From Lingula anatina (lineage: Eukaryota; Brachiopoda; Lingulata; Lingulida; Lingulidae), in contig NW_019775938.1 in NCBI RefSeq assembly GCF_001039355.2, forward strand, positions 46,795-105,224: 58,430 nt of DNA. The letters run 5' to 3'. Below, piece by piece: positions 1 to 43,787 of the stretch (positions are counted from its first letter, which is position 1; every line of letters starts with the position of its first letter). The translations under genes were made by a program, and so were the position numbers. Under the pieces are notes generated by a model. It was not told the origin of the DNA. It saw nothing but the letters and a program-made list of their open reading frames with translations, and made no database searches.

Positions 1-82
1 ACCCTACTACTACAACTCTGAATAATTCACTGCCTCCTGTATAGACAAGATTTTATCACTAAAGTTCCTGCACAGGTCCTAC

Positions 83-3000
83 CTCTTCTTCCTCCCTGGC
101 GGCACTTTCCAAGCCTTGATCTGACTGAGTTTGTTGTCTGATAGAACCACTTCAAGAGGAAAATCTGGCACCCAGACTCTAAAATTTAGTTCTTGTGAGA
201 AGGTCCCACATGACAGAGTGATAGTGACTTGATCACTCCCTGTGCTCTCTGTGCCGTCTAAATACACATCAAGGCAACTGCTGGACACCTAAAACAACCA
301 AGAAATAAACAAAACATAAGCCTAAGGCTTCGTTCACATGCAATGTCTATTTTCTAAATTCTATATTCTATTCGCGCTATCTTATGATCACGGTCTGTGC
401 CCTGAATATCCCGCCGCGTAATTACTGGCAGCGCGAGCCAGTTACTTATAGTAACTTATAGTAACTGGCTCGCGCTACCAGTAATTACGCCGCGGGATAT
501 TCAGGGCACAGACCGTGATCATAAGACATACCGCAAATAGAAAATAGAATTTAGAAAATAGACACTGCATGTGAATGAAGCCTTAGTTATTATTATTCTG
601 TTACAAGTGACATAAATCAGAAATTTGCCAAAGCCATCTTGCATTTAAAAAACAATGTTTCTCATTACATACATGTACAAACAAAGTCAAAAGAAGACTA
701 CTTTTTTAATGATATCTGAAACATAATGTTGTCTGGGTTTTCTGAAAACAATTTTTTAACAAAATGATGAAAGTGTTGTAAGTCTAGACCCCCCCTTAAC
801 TTGCGTACAGTTGTGTTTTTCTGCAGCTTCTAGTAGACTGTCAGAAAACTGAACTTTTGTCTGACTGAAGTTGCAAATGCAGCAATTATTAGCTATGGGA
901 TGCCTCTTGGCACTATCTTTCAATCCTTTCAAATACAAGGTTGGATAATAGAATTTATCACATTGCTCTCAATATGACAATCAATATCTGATATTATTGC
1001 AACCAACCTTAAAAATAATTGAACATTGTGCTTTGCAAGATCAATATTTAGTTTTTCATTAACAAAGCACTGATTTGATTATGGATACAAGAAAAAGGCA
1101 TCAGCAATCAACGTTGTATTGAAATCAATGAAATGAAAAATATCCAGCTGCTACAAGTTGCCAATCAGAACTACATTCAAAACAACATGAAATGACTACA
1201 AGACATGGGGCTTTTTTTCACAGGCAAAATACATTTTCCTAGGATTAATTCATCATTCAGTTTAGATCACACTGTAAAAAACATTTGGAGTTTCAAAAGT
1301 ACTTTAACAGTCTTCTCAGCTTTTACATAAATTAATGAATAATGACTGTCGGTACCTCTTTCACTTCATATTATCAAACCATTTTTAATCGCACACAACT
1401 TGTTTCAATGGCATAGATAAAGTTATTGACTGGTTCATTGGTCGTGCTAAAACCTTCTGGACTAATTGGTCTCTTTATGTTTTAAAACAGAGCTGTAATC
1501 AATATCTTTCTTCTATCATGAAAGCCCACACAGGTCAGATCACAGGTGTAGTTTAGTTTTCAACTCGGCGCTAATGCCAACCAGAAAGATATCTATTGGG
1601 AATAAACTGGTAAAATCGCTGTTGGAAATGAGCACATTTGGACCATCTCTAGAGGAAACATTTCCTGTAAGCTTTTACACTATAATGGAAATCAACATAA
1701 CTGTGTAAAGTACCCCTGGAAAAAGCTGCGATGTGGTGGCACCCAGTGGAATGGATTTCTTCGGTAACAACTGCTTGATGCTCTCAGGGCTCAGAAAGAT
1801 CGATTCTCATGTATACAACATACTATCTAAAACACTACCACTTGAATAACACAAGATGAAGAACAAAAAGCATTTTTCTATGAGATTAGGCCAATTTCTT
1901 AAATCTCAAAGCACATGATCGCATGTGTGCTTGTGCCAGGGATTGTAAATGGGCTCAATACCTTAAGTACTGAGCTGAAAAAAACTTTCATCCAGGGGCA
2001 TCTACTTGCCATCCAATAATGAATACTTTTCCTCACCACTGATATATTATGGTTCTCAAATTATCATACATATTATATTATGAGAACAATGCATAATCTT
2101 TCAAAGCAACAACAGAATCAAAACAAAAGTTGTGTAAAAATGTATCTGTACTACATGTACTCACCTTTAATGCATCAGGCATATTAGATACACAGGTACA
2201 GGTTGCCCTGATGTCTTTAACAGTACCTCCTTTGCTCACACCAAAGACATTCAGGGGGAACATTTGCTGCTTTCCAGTTAAAATGGCAGTATTGATCAGT
2301 TCTGTGTTCTGTAATGAAAAAAAAATACTTTAAAATATGTATGTTTTTCTCACCAACCCTAAAATCTTGATGCTTTTAATAACATATTTTAGTAATTATT
2401 CTCTAAATTAAACAATATCAACAAAATCCAAATAACAAGAGCAAGTTGTTGTGTATGAGTTTTCTTGGGGCGTATTTGGCAAATATGCATAGATATACTG
2501 CACTTCCTCCCAAAAATCCATTTTCATTCCATTCTAATTTACCAAACCATATTATCTCACGCTGTTTCTTATTCAAGTTCTGTATTGAACACCATTACTG
2601 AAAATGTGCAGTTATTCATCTCCCTTCTGCTAGTCCCCAAGATATAAATGTTAGCACATGCTTCACCTACTGCCATATATTAACCCAATATGCTGTGGCA
2701 TTTGGATTATTTGGACCTCAGAGTGAAAAGAGGTGGTTGAAATCAGTCTGACTTGTGATCTGAGGTACAATAAAAATAAAGTATTTTAAGGCTGTTGAAG
2801 TCTAGCCAATGGTAACAACCTTAGATTACTTGTATATAAGTTTATTTTGATTTCAACCTCAGTTATTCTGTCTTAGCCAAGCCATGTCGGTACACAACAT
2901 ATCTAAAGTCTAAAGCACTGGTAAAGTCAAAATGGCCGTAGAATGCCCACTTTCAAAACAACCTCAATTTATAATGGCCACAGGGGTAAAACTAACCATC

Positions 3001-6000
3001 TCTACTTAAGTAATACAATCATTGTGAAAAGACCTTTTCATTCTCAAATACACATTACATAGCATGCTGAAATTGATAGTTCAAGTGTACCTCTCCACAA
3101 TAAAAGAGAGAGAGAGATTCAGGTACTAAAGGACACTTTAATGGCACTGTAACATGAATAGGAGCTTGTGGTCCCTTTGAAGCTCCATACTTATTGTTAA
3201 TGAGTATTTATGTATTTCATCTTCTTTTGTCATGATAGCTCTTGCACTGTCATTATGATTAAGCATGCACATTTTCATGTCTAGCAAATTCAGGTGCATG
3301 ACAGTACTTTATTCATGAATATATTCCAAGCCTACCCATTAATATGCACAGGATCCATATATCTTTATGCCTGGTTAAAATATTTTCAATTTTATAGCCC
3401 ATAAAACAGAATGAAAGGTTTATCTGTAAGAGGAATGGAGAGCTTGAGGTTTAAACTCCCAAAGACTAGCTATAGGCTAATCAGCTGGTTTTTATGTTCA
3501 GTATATAAAGCTCAAACAGAAATGAGATGACAATGACCAAATCTGAACAGAGGGTATGCTAAACGACATGCAGGTGATAGTATTTATTAAAACAGTCTAC
3601 CTCTCTATCTACCTTTAACAGAACAGTAATCACACATAAAAATAGAATATTATAAAAAATAAAATTAAAAAAGGCAAAAAAAGTGTTGAGCCAAATATAA
3701 TTTAAGATATAAATTATATTTTTGTTATAATATACTAAATACTTCCCCACTTACATGTGTCACTGGAATAACTGTTTGTTCAGTATCTGGATATAATGGA
3801 ATTCTAGCAACCACTCTAGCACTCCAGTTATTTCTTTTTTGCCTATGCTTCTTCTTTGCTTTAATAGGATTCTTATATTCAATGCCAAAGGCAAGTCTTC
3901 CTGTCTGCTCATCTTCAAAATCATCATCCACTTTCACTGTGAAACGCAAAACCTCTTGAACACTGAAATTTCAAATGGTATAGGAATTCATATTTATTAT
4001 AATATTTAACACCCCTGTTTAAAAATACTATTACAATGCAATATCAGAAACACAAGTAACAGGGAAAACAATGACATGAAAAAAAGTCAGGGCATGGGGA
4101 TTGATTTTAAATTTCATAAAAACTGACATTTAAAAAAGGTGCGCCTGTAGAAATTCTCATATATGATTTACATACTGCTAAAGTCACCCACATTAAAAAA
4201 TCTGAGGTGAAATAAGTCTAGTTGAAACATGGAACAAAAAATATTAAAGCAAAACCCACACACATTTTTCATGTTCCCCCTTCAATTCCAACATACCATA
4301 TACTAATATTAATTGAAACAACTTAAAAAGTTTTTTTAAGTAACAATCAGAGGTACAAAAGAGCTTTTTCCATTGTTGCATTCCAGGTCAAGTGCCCTAG
4401 TGCTGAAATTGGATAGGAGAGTTTACAGAAAGACCCTTCAGTCTGGCCCTGTCAATAGTTGGAAGAAGCATGTTATGAATACAAACAACTTGAGACCACA
4501 TACTGCAGAGCCAGGAATGAGGAGAGAAGAAAAAAGAAGGGTGGTAGAATAACAAGCTTAAGAGTTTCTACCTGACTGCAATTTAATTTTGTGGACTACT
4601 GCACAAATATAATCTTAATGTTTCCCCAAATGCATTGTTCCTTCCTACTTTTAGGAGATGAAGTGATGAAATATGGGACTTTTCAAACCTGTTACAGAGT
4701 TGAGGTGTCTGACTACAAGTTGATTAGAAAATGCAATGATTGATTGATCTATTCCATTTGGACACAATCTATCATATTCGATTCAATGGCTTCCATTTCT
4801 CCTAAATATTAAATAACAAAGTAAGTCATGCAAAATGGCTGGACTATGATACAAGAAACTTAACAGCAACTCTTGAAATTAATGCAGACAAAAAAGGTCA
4901 ACACCTCTGACACTAAGGAGTAAACAAAAAGCTCAACCGTCTTTTCTCTAAAGCCTTTCAGTGTAGGTAATGGTCCATAGACCAGGGAATGAAATATTAA
5001 CAGGGTCTAACACTCCCATTTAGTAAGATTAACCCTCTTATTAGATGGAAATGGATTCTGTGTTATCAATATTCCTTCACACCTGCACTGTTGTCTACAG
5101 TTACAGGGACATTTACTGTTCATTTAGATAAATATTTGTAGCGCAAATGCTCAGTTGGTTTATATCTTCTATATATTCAACATGCCCAAGAATGCCGCAT
5201 GACAGATGGACAACCAATATCCACACGTCTAATGAACATTTTTCCTGCAGCTGAGCCCCCTTAATTCCCTCAGATAATTCTAATTCTCTGCTGTTGAGAA
5301 AGGTTCTACGATCAATTGAGTATGTTTGTTTTAGCATCAGATAATGATAAGGAAAGCCCATCTTACACTGACCATATTGATAGGATTGAGTAAAGTAAGA
5401 TACATGGACTTATGAGTTATATCACACTCCTTTACATCTTCCTATAATCATCTGCGTCACCTGATAATCCTTTTTAAAGAATGGCAACTTTACCATGCAA
5501 TTTACAAAACCGCTCCCCTCTCATCATTTAAAGACTACCCCTTCAGTGGCCAGCTTAAACCAGAAAATATGAAATGACCCAAGTTTGCTGACTTATAGCA
5601 ATCAAAATGAGTTCTGTTACTATCTATGGATCCCAGTTCATACTGCAGAGAATTAGGCTCCTATTTTGCTAGAAATGTGCAATGTATATAGTCTGTCTGG
5701 AAGCCAGTTTACATAGATTTACAAACATGTATAAATCAAGCAAGCAAGCAGCCCCAAGTAATGAAACATGCCTTGATGATGGAAAACACATAAGGTATCA
5801 AGGGAACCAATTCCCAATGGAAGCTGAAGGACATTAGAAAGTTAAGAGATGCATGAAAAAAAGAGAGAAAATTATCTCCCTCTGACTTGTAGCATGAATA
5901 ATGTATTTAAGTTGATGGTCATCTCAAACTAAACACAAAAAGTACTAGGATTATATAATAAAATAAGAATTATTAGTGACAAGAAATTATAATTCCACAA

Positions 6001-9000
6001 CTTACCTTGACTTCTTCGTGTAATGTTCTGCATCTTTGACAAATGCTGTAACCATGCCACTTTTATGCTTGTGGTTCAAACTGAGCTGCACCCTCCAAAT
6101 ACTAGGGTTTGAGGACTTGGCATCCAGAATTCTAAGACCTTTTCTTGCTTTTGTGCTGTAATGAATATACAAATATTTCAGTCAAAAAACAAAAGATAAA
6201 AAAAAAATTACTTAGATAAAGCAATATTTATACATAACACCAACTGTTGAAATTTAATTTCTGATAAAAAAGTAAAAATGCTTAAATCCAAGGTGAAACA
6301 CTTACTGTATAGAAAAGGCTCTAAGGTAGGACTCTGCCTGTAATAAGACTGGAACTTCAAAAGTGGCTCCTGCAGGGAAACCTTCTGTGGGAATATCAAT
6401 GACTAGTAAATCCCCCTGGACCCTACGGTATCTCACATCCAGGGATTGCGCAGAGGGTTTATTGGGAACTAAAATCACAGATGAGAGAAAATGCTTCTGT
6501 ATGTGTAAAACATCCTCTTCTTTAGTTTTGCTGGGCAGGATTGAGTTTGTAGCACTGACACAGGGAGAATTAATATCCACTGTGTGGAGAGAATGGTAGA
6601 CATTTGCTGTGACAGTTGAATTATTCCACCATGCTGTTGGCAAACTGAGTTTTAATAAACATAAAGGATCATCCTCTTTGATCTCGCAAGAGGAGGAAAC
6701 TTCACTCAAGTCTTTCTGTACATAGACTGATAAGCACCACTTTTGTCGGTTTCGAGTCTTGTACTTGTTTCTTTGGCTTCCATGACTAGCATGGGAAAGC
6801 ACCAAAACTGTAGCAGAATTGTGTGGTATCTCCTTTCTGATGATGTGAACACTGACATCCATTCCTGGAAAAAGCAGTCCTGCCGGCTGTTGGGCTGATG
6901 CATTGGTTTTATTGGCATAGAAATGTGGTGTGGAGCCCTCTGCAATAAGAGGGCCATAGCTAGCCCTTAAGGTGGCCACTTTGCCTGCCGTCGGCACCAC
7001 AAACAGTTCCTGCTGGACTTGGCGGTCATGATTGTTCTTTTTGAGTAATGGTGACTTGACAAAGTAACCATCTCCCAGATGACTGAAAGTGACATCAACA
7101 GCCTGGGACAAACCTGAAAAACACAAACAAAACTTTTAAAAATGCCACCTCTGTTGCGAGTAATTTTATAACCTTCTAAAAATCTGTCTAGCGTCAATTC
7201 CCAATTGCCTTTAAAATACAACTTTCAAATATAATATTATATAATACTATACAAATTTAACTTTCATCCACACCTGATATTCTCTTGACACAGTTGGCCT
7301 TTTTGGAAAGATTGTAAACAATTTAATGTTAAAACAACTTGAAATCAAACTTTTCATTTGACATAATTTTAAAACCTGAAGGTACGCATATAGTTTTTGA
7401 AAATTATTACATATGTTTTATTACAGTGGGGCACAGCTAAAAGATATAAGTTCTAATTCAGCTTCTGAACTGATATCCACACCAGTATATTTGAACTCTA
7501 GCCATATATCTTCCAGCATTAATCAGGCATCAGGTTCCAGGTCCTATTGAATGCAACACAAAACAACTCAAACCAAGGCAGATAAGGGGCGCTTTACTTG
7601 AATTATTTATGATCACCAGTCTCCTTTTAATGAGAAGCAATCAAGAGCAACTAGAGGAAGGAAAACCACTGCCTAAACATAATGCTCCTAAAGAAATATG
7701 AGACAGACACTTAATAGCATAGGACAAGAGTACAAGTATATGGTTAACTGCATGAAAATTGAAAGGAACTAATTAAATGTGAAACAATTTAGAACTGATC
7801 AAAGAGCTTTATAACCCAGTATTTGAAAAACATCAAAAATTGTGCTCTGTAATGGAGATGAACCCTTTAAGTGAACTGTCTGTCAGGTGTAATTAGAAGG
7901 TAAAATAACCAGCTTGCCTAGCCCCTACTTCCAACATAGCTATGTTGTTCTAATACCACCCCTAATCAATTCCTCCTTGGGGTGTGTAGATGAGACTGTT
8001 TGCTCATACAACTTCTAGATTAGCCTTAAATACAAAATTAAACAACCATGACCTGATTTTGCAGTAATCTCTATCTCTTAAAACTTCTATTACTCTTATC
8101 ACACTGGTTAGAACCGTAAGAATCAAACGGAAACCGACTGGTATCCTACTGATCAAAGCGAATTTGTGAAGAGATGGTTCATCAAATGGAAAACTGTAAA
8201 TATATAATAATTTGTCATTGACCACTGTATTTTTAACTTTACTGCCTACACGTGTTAACGAAATCAAGACTCAAATGTTTTCTAGTGAAAAATACTCAGA
8301 TGATCAAAAATTACTAAATTCTCCCTACATCAACTTAAAAGTTAAAAAGCTGAAGGAAGACATAATTTTAATTAGTATTCAATCTTTACAAATGAAATTC
8401 ATATTAAAAAAATAAATACTTTTTTTATTTTTTCAAAACTGTATCATTATATAAAAATCCAAAGAAAAATGCTCCACAGAATTTTTTACAGGTATCAACT
8501 TTTTGTACCATATCTGCGATTATAATTCCAACAAATAGATACATAAATTAACAAAGTATATTTATCATACAAAGTCATAAATTTGCAATAATTGATTTTC
8601 AACTTGACTCCTTTTGACTTGATCACATCATGCAAAACCAATAGTGCCTTATTCAACTACGCTAATAAAGGACAACACACTTGAAGACGATGTTCATTAA
8701 ACGGTCTAACGTGTTTCCTTACTACACGCCGACGCTTCAGATAACGTATTTCACACATTTAATACAATATCACTGGATACAATAATAAAACGGTGATTTC
8801 CCATCATCTTTTATAAGACAAAACCCACATAATACAGAGCAAATACCATGCGCAATCTAGTTATTTGGGGAATGCTCTGACTTTATGTTATAACGAACGA
8901 GTTGCATTTTTAAGCAGACGAACTACAGAGGATTAACTGCAGTCTCTGACAAACAAATAATACACTCACCCAGCAAAGCTGATGTCCAGAGATATGCCCA

Positions 9001-9021
9001 AATCGGCCACAGATCAGCCAT
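83..9021 (-). CDS. TMEM132: TMEM132-family transmembrane adhesion protein, 5' part (6 exons, C-terminus off the left edge)
   Basis: Single-pass neural membrane protein family with a large extracellular region built of a family-specific N-terminal domain, a cohesin-like domain and tandem bacterial-Ig-like domains (established for TMEM132). Exons on the minus strand, in coding order: 8970-9021, 6306-7113, 6006-6155, 3755-3962, 2165-2308, 83-288. All junctions are GT-AG and in phase; 522 full codons are visible. Exon 1 gives a hydrophobic signal peptide starting MADLWPIWAYLW; the start has a purine at -3 and G at +4. Exon 2 (residues 18-287) is one long exon, as in vertebrate TMEM132 genes, with several N-x-S/T sequons. 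The last exon carries the family hallmark FRVWVPDFPLEVVLSDNKLS followed by QIKAWKVP. The transmembrane helix and cytoplasmic tail lie beyond position 1. The paralogue (A-E) cannot be assigned; invertebrates usually have one ancestral gene. The reading frame is also open upstream of the chosen ATG, so a longer N-terminus is possible but would lack a leading signal peptide. Confidence 0.9.
289..2164 (-). other. TMEM132: TMEM132 intron 5
   Basis: AT-rich intron between exons 5 and 6. Apart from the foldback MITE at 323-585 I recognise nothing. The short open frames here have no homology that I can see and no paired splice sites. Confidence 0.7.
323..585. mobile_element. Foldback MITE with TA target duplication
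   Basis: Two arms of about 125 bp are near-perfect reverse complements. The left arm starts AGGCTTCGTTCACATGCA; the right arm ends TGCATGTGAATGAAGCCT. They meet at a short palindromic centre, TTACTTATAGTAACTTATAG, near 443-465. Both ends are flanked by TA, which suggests a Tc1/mariner-type or other TA-targeting transposase supplied in trans. There is no coding capacity. It lies in the TMEM132 intron before exon 6. Confidence 0.75.
2309..3754 (-). other. TMEM132: TMEM132 intron 4
   Basis: 1.4 kb of AT-rich intron bounded by a GT donor after exon 4 and an AG acceptor before exon 5. It contains only a short GA run near 3105. No gene or repeat family was recognised. Confidence 0.7.
3755..3962 (-). 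CDS. TMEM132: TMEM132 exon 4 with polybasic stretch
   Basis: 70 codons, acceptor TTTCAG|TGTTC, donor ACACAT|GTAAG. It encodes a beta-strand-rich segment (QEVLRFTVKVDDDFEDEQ) and then a lysine/arginine stretch with KKKHRQKR at residues 373-380. RQKR fits the R-x-K/R-R furin consensus. It continues into IPLYPDTEQTVIPVTH, which abuts the NTELINTAILTG segment in exon 5, a well-conserved TMEM132 block. Confidence 0.85.
3963..6005 (-). other. TMEM132: TMEM132 intron 3
   Basis: 2.0 kb intron. No coding exon, RNA gene or clear repeat was recognised. A minus-strand open frame at 5113-5361 shows no TMEM132 similarity and is not needed, because exon 3 joins exon 4 in phase. Confidence 0.65.
6306..7113 (-). 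CDS. TMEM132: TMEM132 exon 2 (N-terminal ectodomain)
   Basis: 808 nt, about 270 residues, open throughout. The acceptor is TTTTTCAG|GTTTG and the donor ATACA|GTAAG. It encodes the family-specific N-terminal domain and the start of the cohesin-like region, with sequons such as NKT, NAS and NNST and several cysteines for extracellular disulfides. It ends near VPVLLQAESYLRAFSIQ, which matches the TMEM132 pattern of a valine/leucine strand followed by a conserved S/A-F-x-I/L. Confidence 0.9.
7114..8969 (-). other. TMEM132: TMEM132 intron 1
   Basis: 1.86 kb first intron between the signal-peptide exon and exon 2. AT-rich; no gene or repeat family was recognised. First introns often hold enhancers, but nothing specific can be read here. 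Confidence 0.65.
8970..9021 (-). CDS. TMEM132: TMEM132 first coding exon (signal peptide)
   Basis: It encodes a Met followed by about 17 mainly hydrophobic residues, then a strong donor (CTGG|GTGAGT). The exon ends with one base of a split Gly codon that exon 2 completes. The predicted mature protein would begin near SQAVDVTFSHLGDGYF, which matches the start of the conserved TMEM132 ectodomain. The large distance to exon 2 (1.86 kb) is typical of a signal-peptide exon. Confidence 0.78.
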
Positions 9022-10572
9022 TCCAATCCATCTGGAGCAGACACCTCCAGTAAGATTCAAGATGATCAAGCAACTTAACTTCCCCTTCACAACATTCCTC
9101 GCCTCGCCAACATCGTATTCTGCCTGATCACTTGCACTCAACCTGAATGCTAAGATATGATAAACACATGTGCAAGTAGTCCACGCACCGGTCCCATGTA
9201 TCCTTGCGCGAATGGAAAAAGGACCAAAATAGTTCATTTCATATGCCCACTTTGAAGCATATATGCTCCATTCATTCAAATTTTTACTACTCTTGTGGTA
9301 ATGAACCTTATTTTGTCAAATGAAACAATGAATCCAACATGCAGACAAAATATGAACATGTTTTTCATAATAATCTTACTTTCATTATAAACTATGCTGC
9401 TGCTGCCATCTTTTATCAAAACACGCAGACTTGGCACTGCAGCTAGTTGCACAGTAGAGTTAAAACGAATTTTTTCAGTGATTTCCCCCGCCAAATAGGA
9501 TTTTCCTCAAATAAAAAGCAATTTTGCTCAACTATTTGTTCGACTCATCCCTGCACTTTGATTTGACCGTTTATACATTTTGAATAATAATGAATATTAT
9601 TATTATTATTATAATAATTATAATAAATATAATAAATTCAGTTCTGAATACCTGGCAAGTAACTGACACCACTTGCCGTCCTCGACATTTTGGAAGGAAA
9701 TATCGACATCAAGTACTTTTCTTTGATGTATGTTATCATTTTTACGATCTGAATTTACAAAGATAATTAGTTTTGCAGGATATGTAGACATACATGTAGA
9801 AAATACGATTTTGGTGCATTTCCAAAAATCAATAATATATTCCCCTTCTTATATTATTAGACGGAAAAAAATATCAAACGAGAACAAATCTGTTGTATCC
9901 CGTTACAGTCAAATACCTAAAAGGGCAATTTATTCCACTTAATATTGCAGATTTTTGATGGGTCAAACAAAATATATGACCATGCAGGCCGATTTATTAG
10001 TTGTTCCTTCCTCGCCCCCGCTTAGATATAGAATCTTTAGCACCCCAAGCATCTTTTTTCAACCACATCAGTCCTAAGCTAACGTAGTGTATTTGTTAAT
10101 TGCGCATTTTCCGTACGCATTCGTGTGTAAAGATTCAGGCTAAACATCAGGTTAACTATTTAATTAAAACGGAAAACTGAAAATGCAATTTAACAAAGCT
10201 TCTTACAAGTGAAGTCCGATTTGAAAGAATCGAATCTGAAAATGATTTTACATTTATATGAAGCGAGCATTAGAGAAAACTCACTGACGGTAACTTGTCT
10301 CCACTGTCAGCATGTAAACATGTGATTGATTGTTTGTGGTGCTTCTTATACTGTTATATGTGTACTGGTACATAATAGAAAATAAGAAAACATATTCTCC
10401 TGGTAGCAAATACAGATACGTCTGGTAACGTAATGCTCTCTGTAACCTATATCAGAATGAATATAGTTTGACTTGGTTTGATTGTAAACTGCATATACAT
10501 CCTGAAAACAGAGATGAGTTTGTTAGAAATTCTGAAACCCAGGGTGAACAGTATTTGAAAACAGTGATTAAC

Positions 10573-10628
<56 letters not shown>

Positions 10629-10839
10629 GTTTTAAAAATGAATTGTTTTAAAAATCGCATTTGGTTGGAAAAAAGGGGTTAGAATGACAGCTGCAAGTGT
10701 AACATGATTTTTCACATAGCATAAGAAAGAAATTTTATAGGCCAGTGATACACACATTGTTTTATTGATTTATATTAAAGTAAAAATGTATAAATATTGG
10801 AGTGTTTTCATTTTCACAATAATCCACAGCGTTTCCCCT
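9022..10839. other. Intergenic region between divergent TMEM132 and NF1
   Basis: Head-to-head spacer. It should contain the TMEM132 promoter and 5'UTR (right of 9021), but no TATA box or initiator stands out. It carries AT-rich simple sequence at 9590-9640 and a (TTA)n microsatellite at 10576-10628. Short open frames here look like chance. Confidence 0.6.
10576..10628. repeat. (TTA)n microsatellite
   Basis: About 17 uninterrupted TTA/ATT units between the two divergent genes. Confidence 0.95.
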
Positions 10840-10975
10840 GCCTTGGACCGGAAGCAACTTGACTTTACACACTCATGACGTAAAACACATTATTGCCTGT
10901 TTTCCTTATATGGAATGCAAATTGAATTGAGCATGCGCAGTTTTAACCAAAATAAAGTAAGATGGCGGGCATGCT
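10840..10975 (+). promoter_or_regulatory. NF1: NF1 proximal promoter (ETS, CRE, octamer, NRF-1 and YY1-like motifs)
   Basis: Within about 130 bp upstream of the start codon are, in order: ACCGGAAGC (ETS-like, near 10847), ATGACGTAA (CRE-like, near 10876), ATGCAAAT (octamer, 10915-10922), GAGCATGCGCAG (NRF-1-like, 10929-10940) and AAGATGGCGGGC (YY1-like, 10960-10971). No TATA box is in a plausible place. NRF-1 and YY1 sites of this form usually sit at transcription starts of TATA-less broadly expressed genes, and a CRE is a known element of the mammalian NF1 promoter. The YY1-like motif suggests transcription starts close to 10930-10965. Motifs were read by eye only. Confidence 0.55.
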
Positions 10976-11003
10976 GTCTCTCCTTTTCGATGAATTACGA
11001 TAA
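10962..11003 (+). CDS. Possible upstream ORF in the NF1 leader
   Basis: A 13-codon frame (MAGMLSLLFDELR, then TAA) starts in the YY1-like AAGATGGCGG motif and ends 22 nt before the NF1 start codon, in a different frame. If transcripts begin upstream of 10962 it could damp NF1 translation. If they begin inside or after the motif it is not in the mRNA. Confidence 0.3.
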   Translation: MAGMLSLLFDELR

Positions 11004-11025
11004 AATTTTACCTCACTTTAGTGCG

Positions 11026-43120
<32,095 letters not shown>

Positions 43121-43720
43121 TACAGAAATATTTTGTGTAGTTGAAAATAATGTTCAGATTTAAAATAAATATTTATTGTAATGTTGTCTGGGACGAGTGG
43201 CAAGGAGATTGAAAGAGTTCCTACCATGTTTTTTATGAGGCGGAAATGGACCCAACTGAACTGAAAGTGGCAACGTAAAAAAATGTTGATGATGTTGTCT
43301 ATACATGCTTGGGTCCTGTATTTGGTGCTATATATAAATCTGTCTGTAAACATGTGCCATTCATTCAGTATATAAATGTATTCGGGTTACCAGCATTGAG
43401 CAGAAATGAAGACCTCTCATTAGGCATGGCTTCTATTTATTTTTCTTACTTGGCTGATATTGGTTTGAAATGAAAATAAGTTCTTTTTTGAAAAGAAAAT
43501 GTTCTTTTATTTTGTAATCATGAAAACATATGCTTATGAGTTTCATGGTTGAAATGAAATTATTTTCTCAAATTCAGTGAAGCAGGTTGGAAAATTGAAT
43601 AATCAAGCAACAAAGGTAATTTTCATAGTCGAAGTCTTACACACTCCAGGTTTTCCTTTATATAATTTCATTATAAAATTAAATTTGAAGATTTACCACT
43701 GCTTTGGGTAAATAAAACAC

Positions 43721-43787
<67 letters not shown>

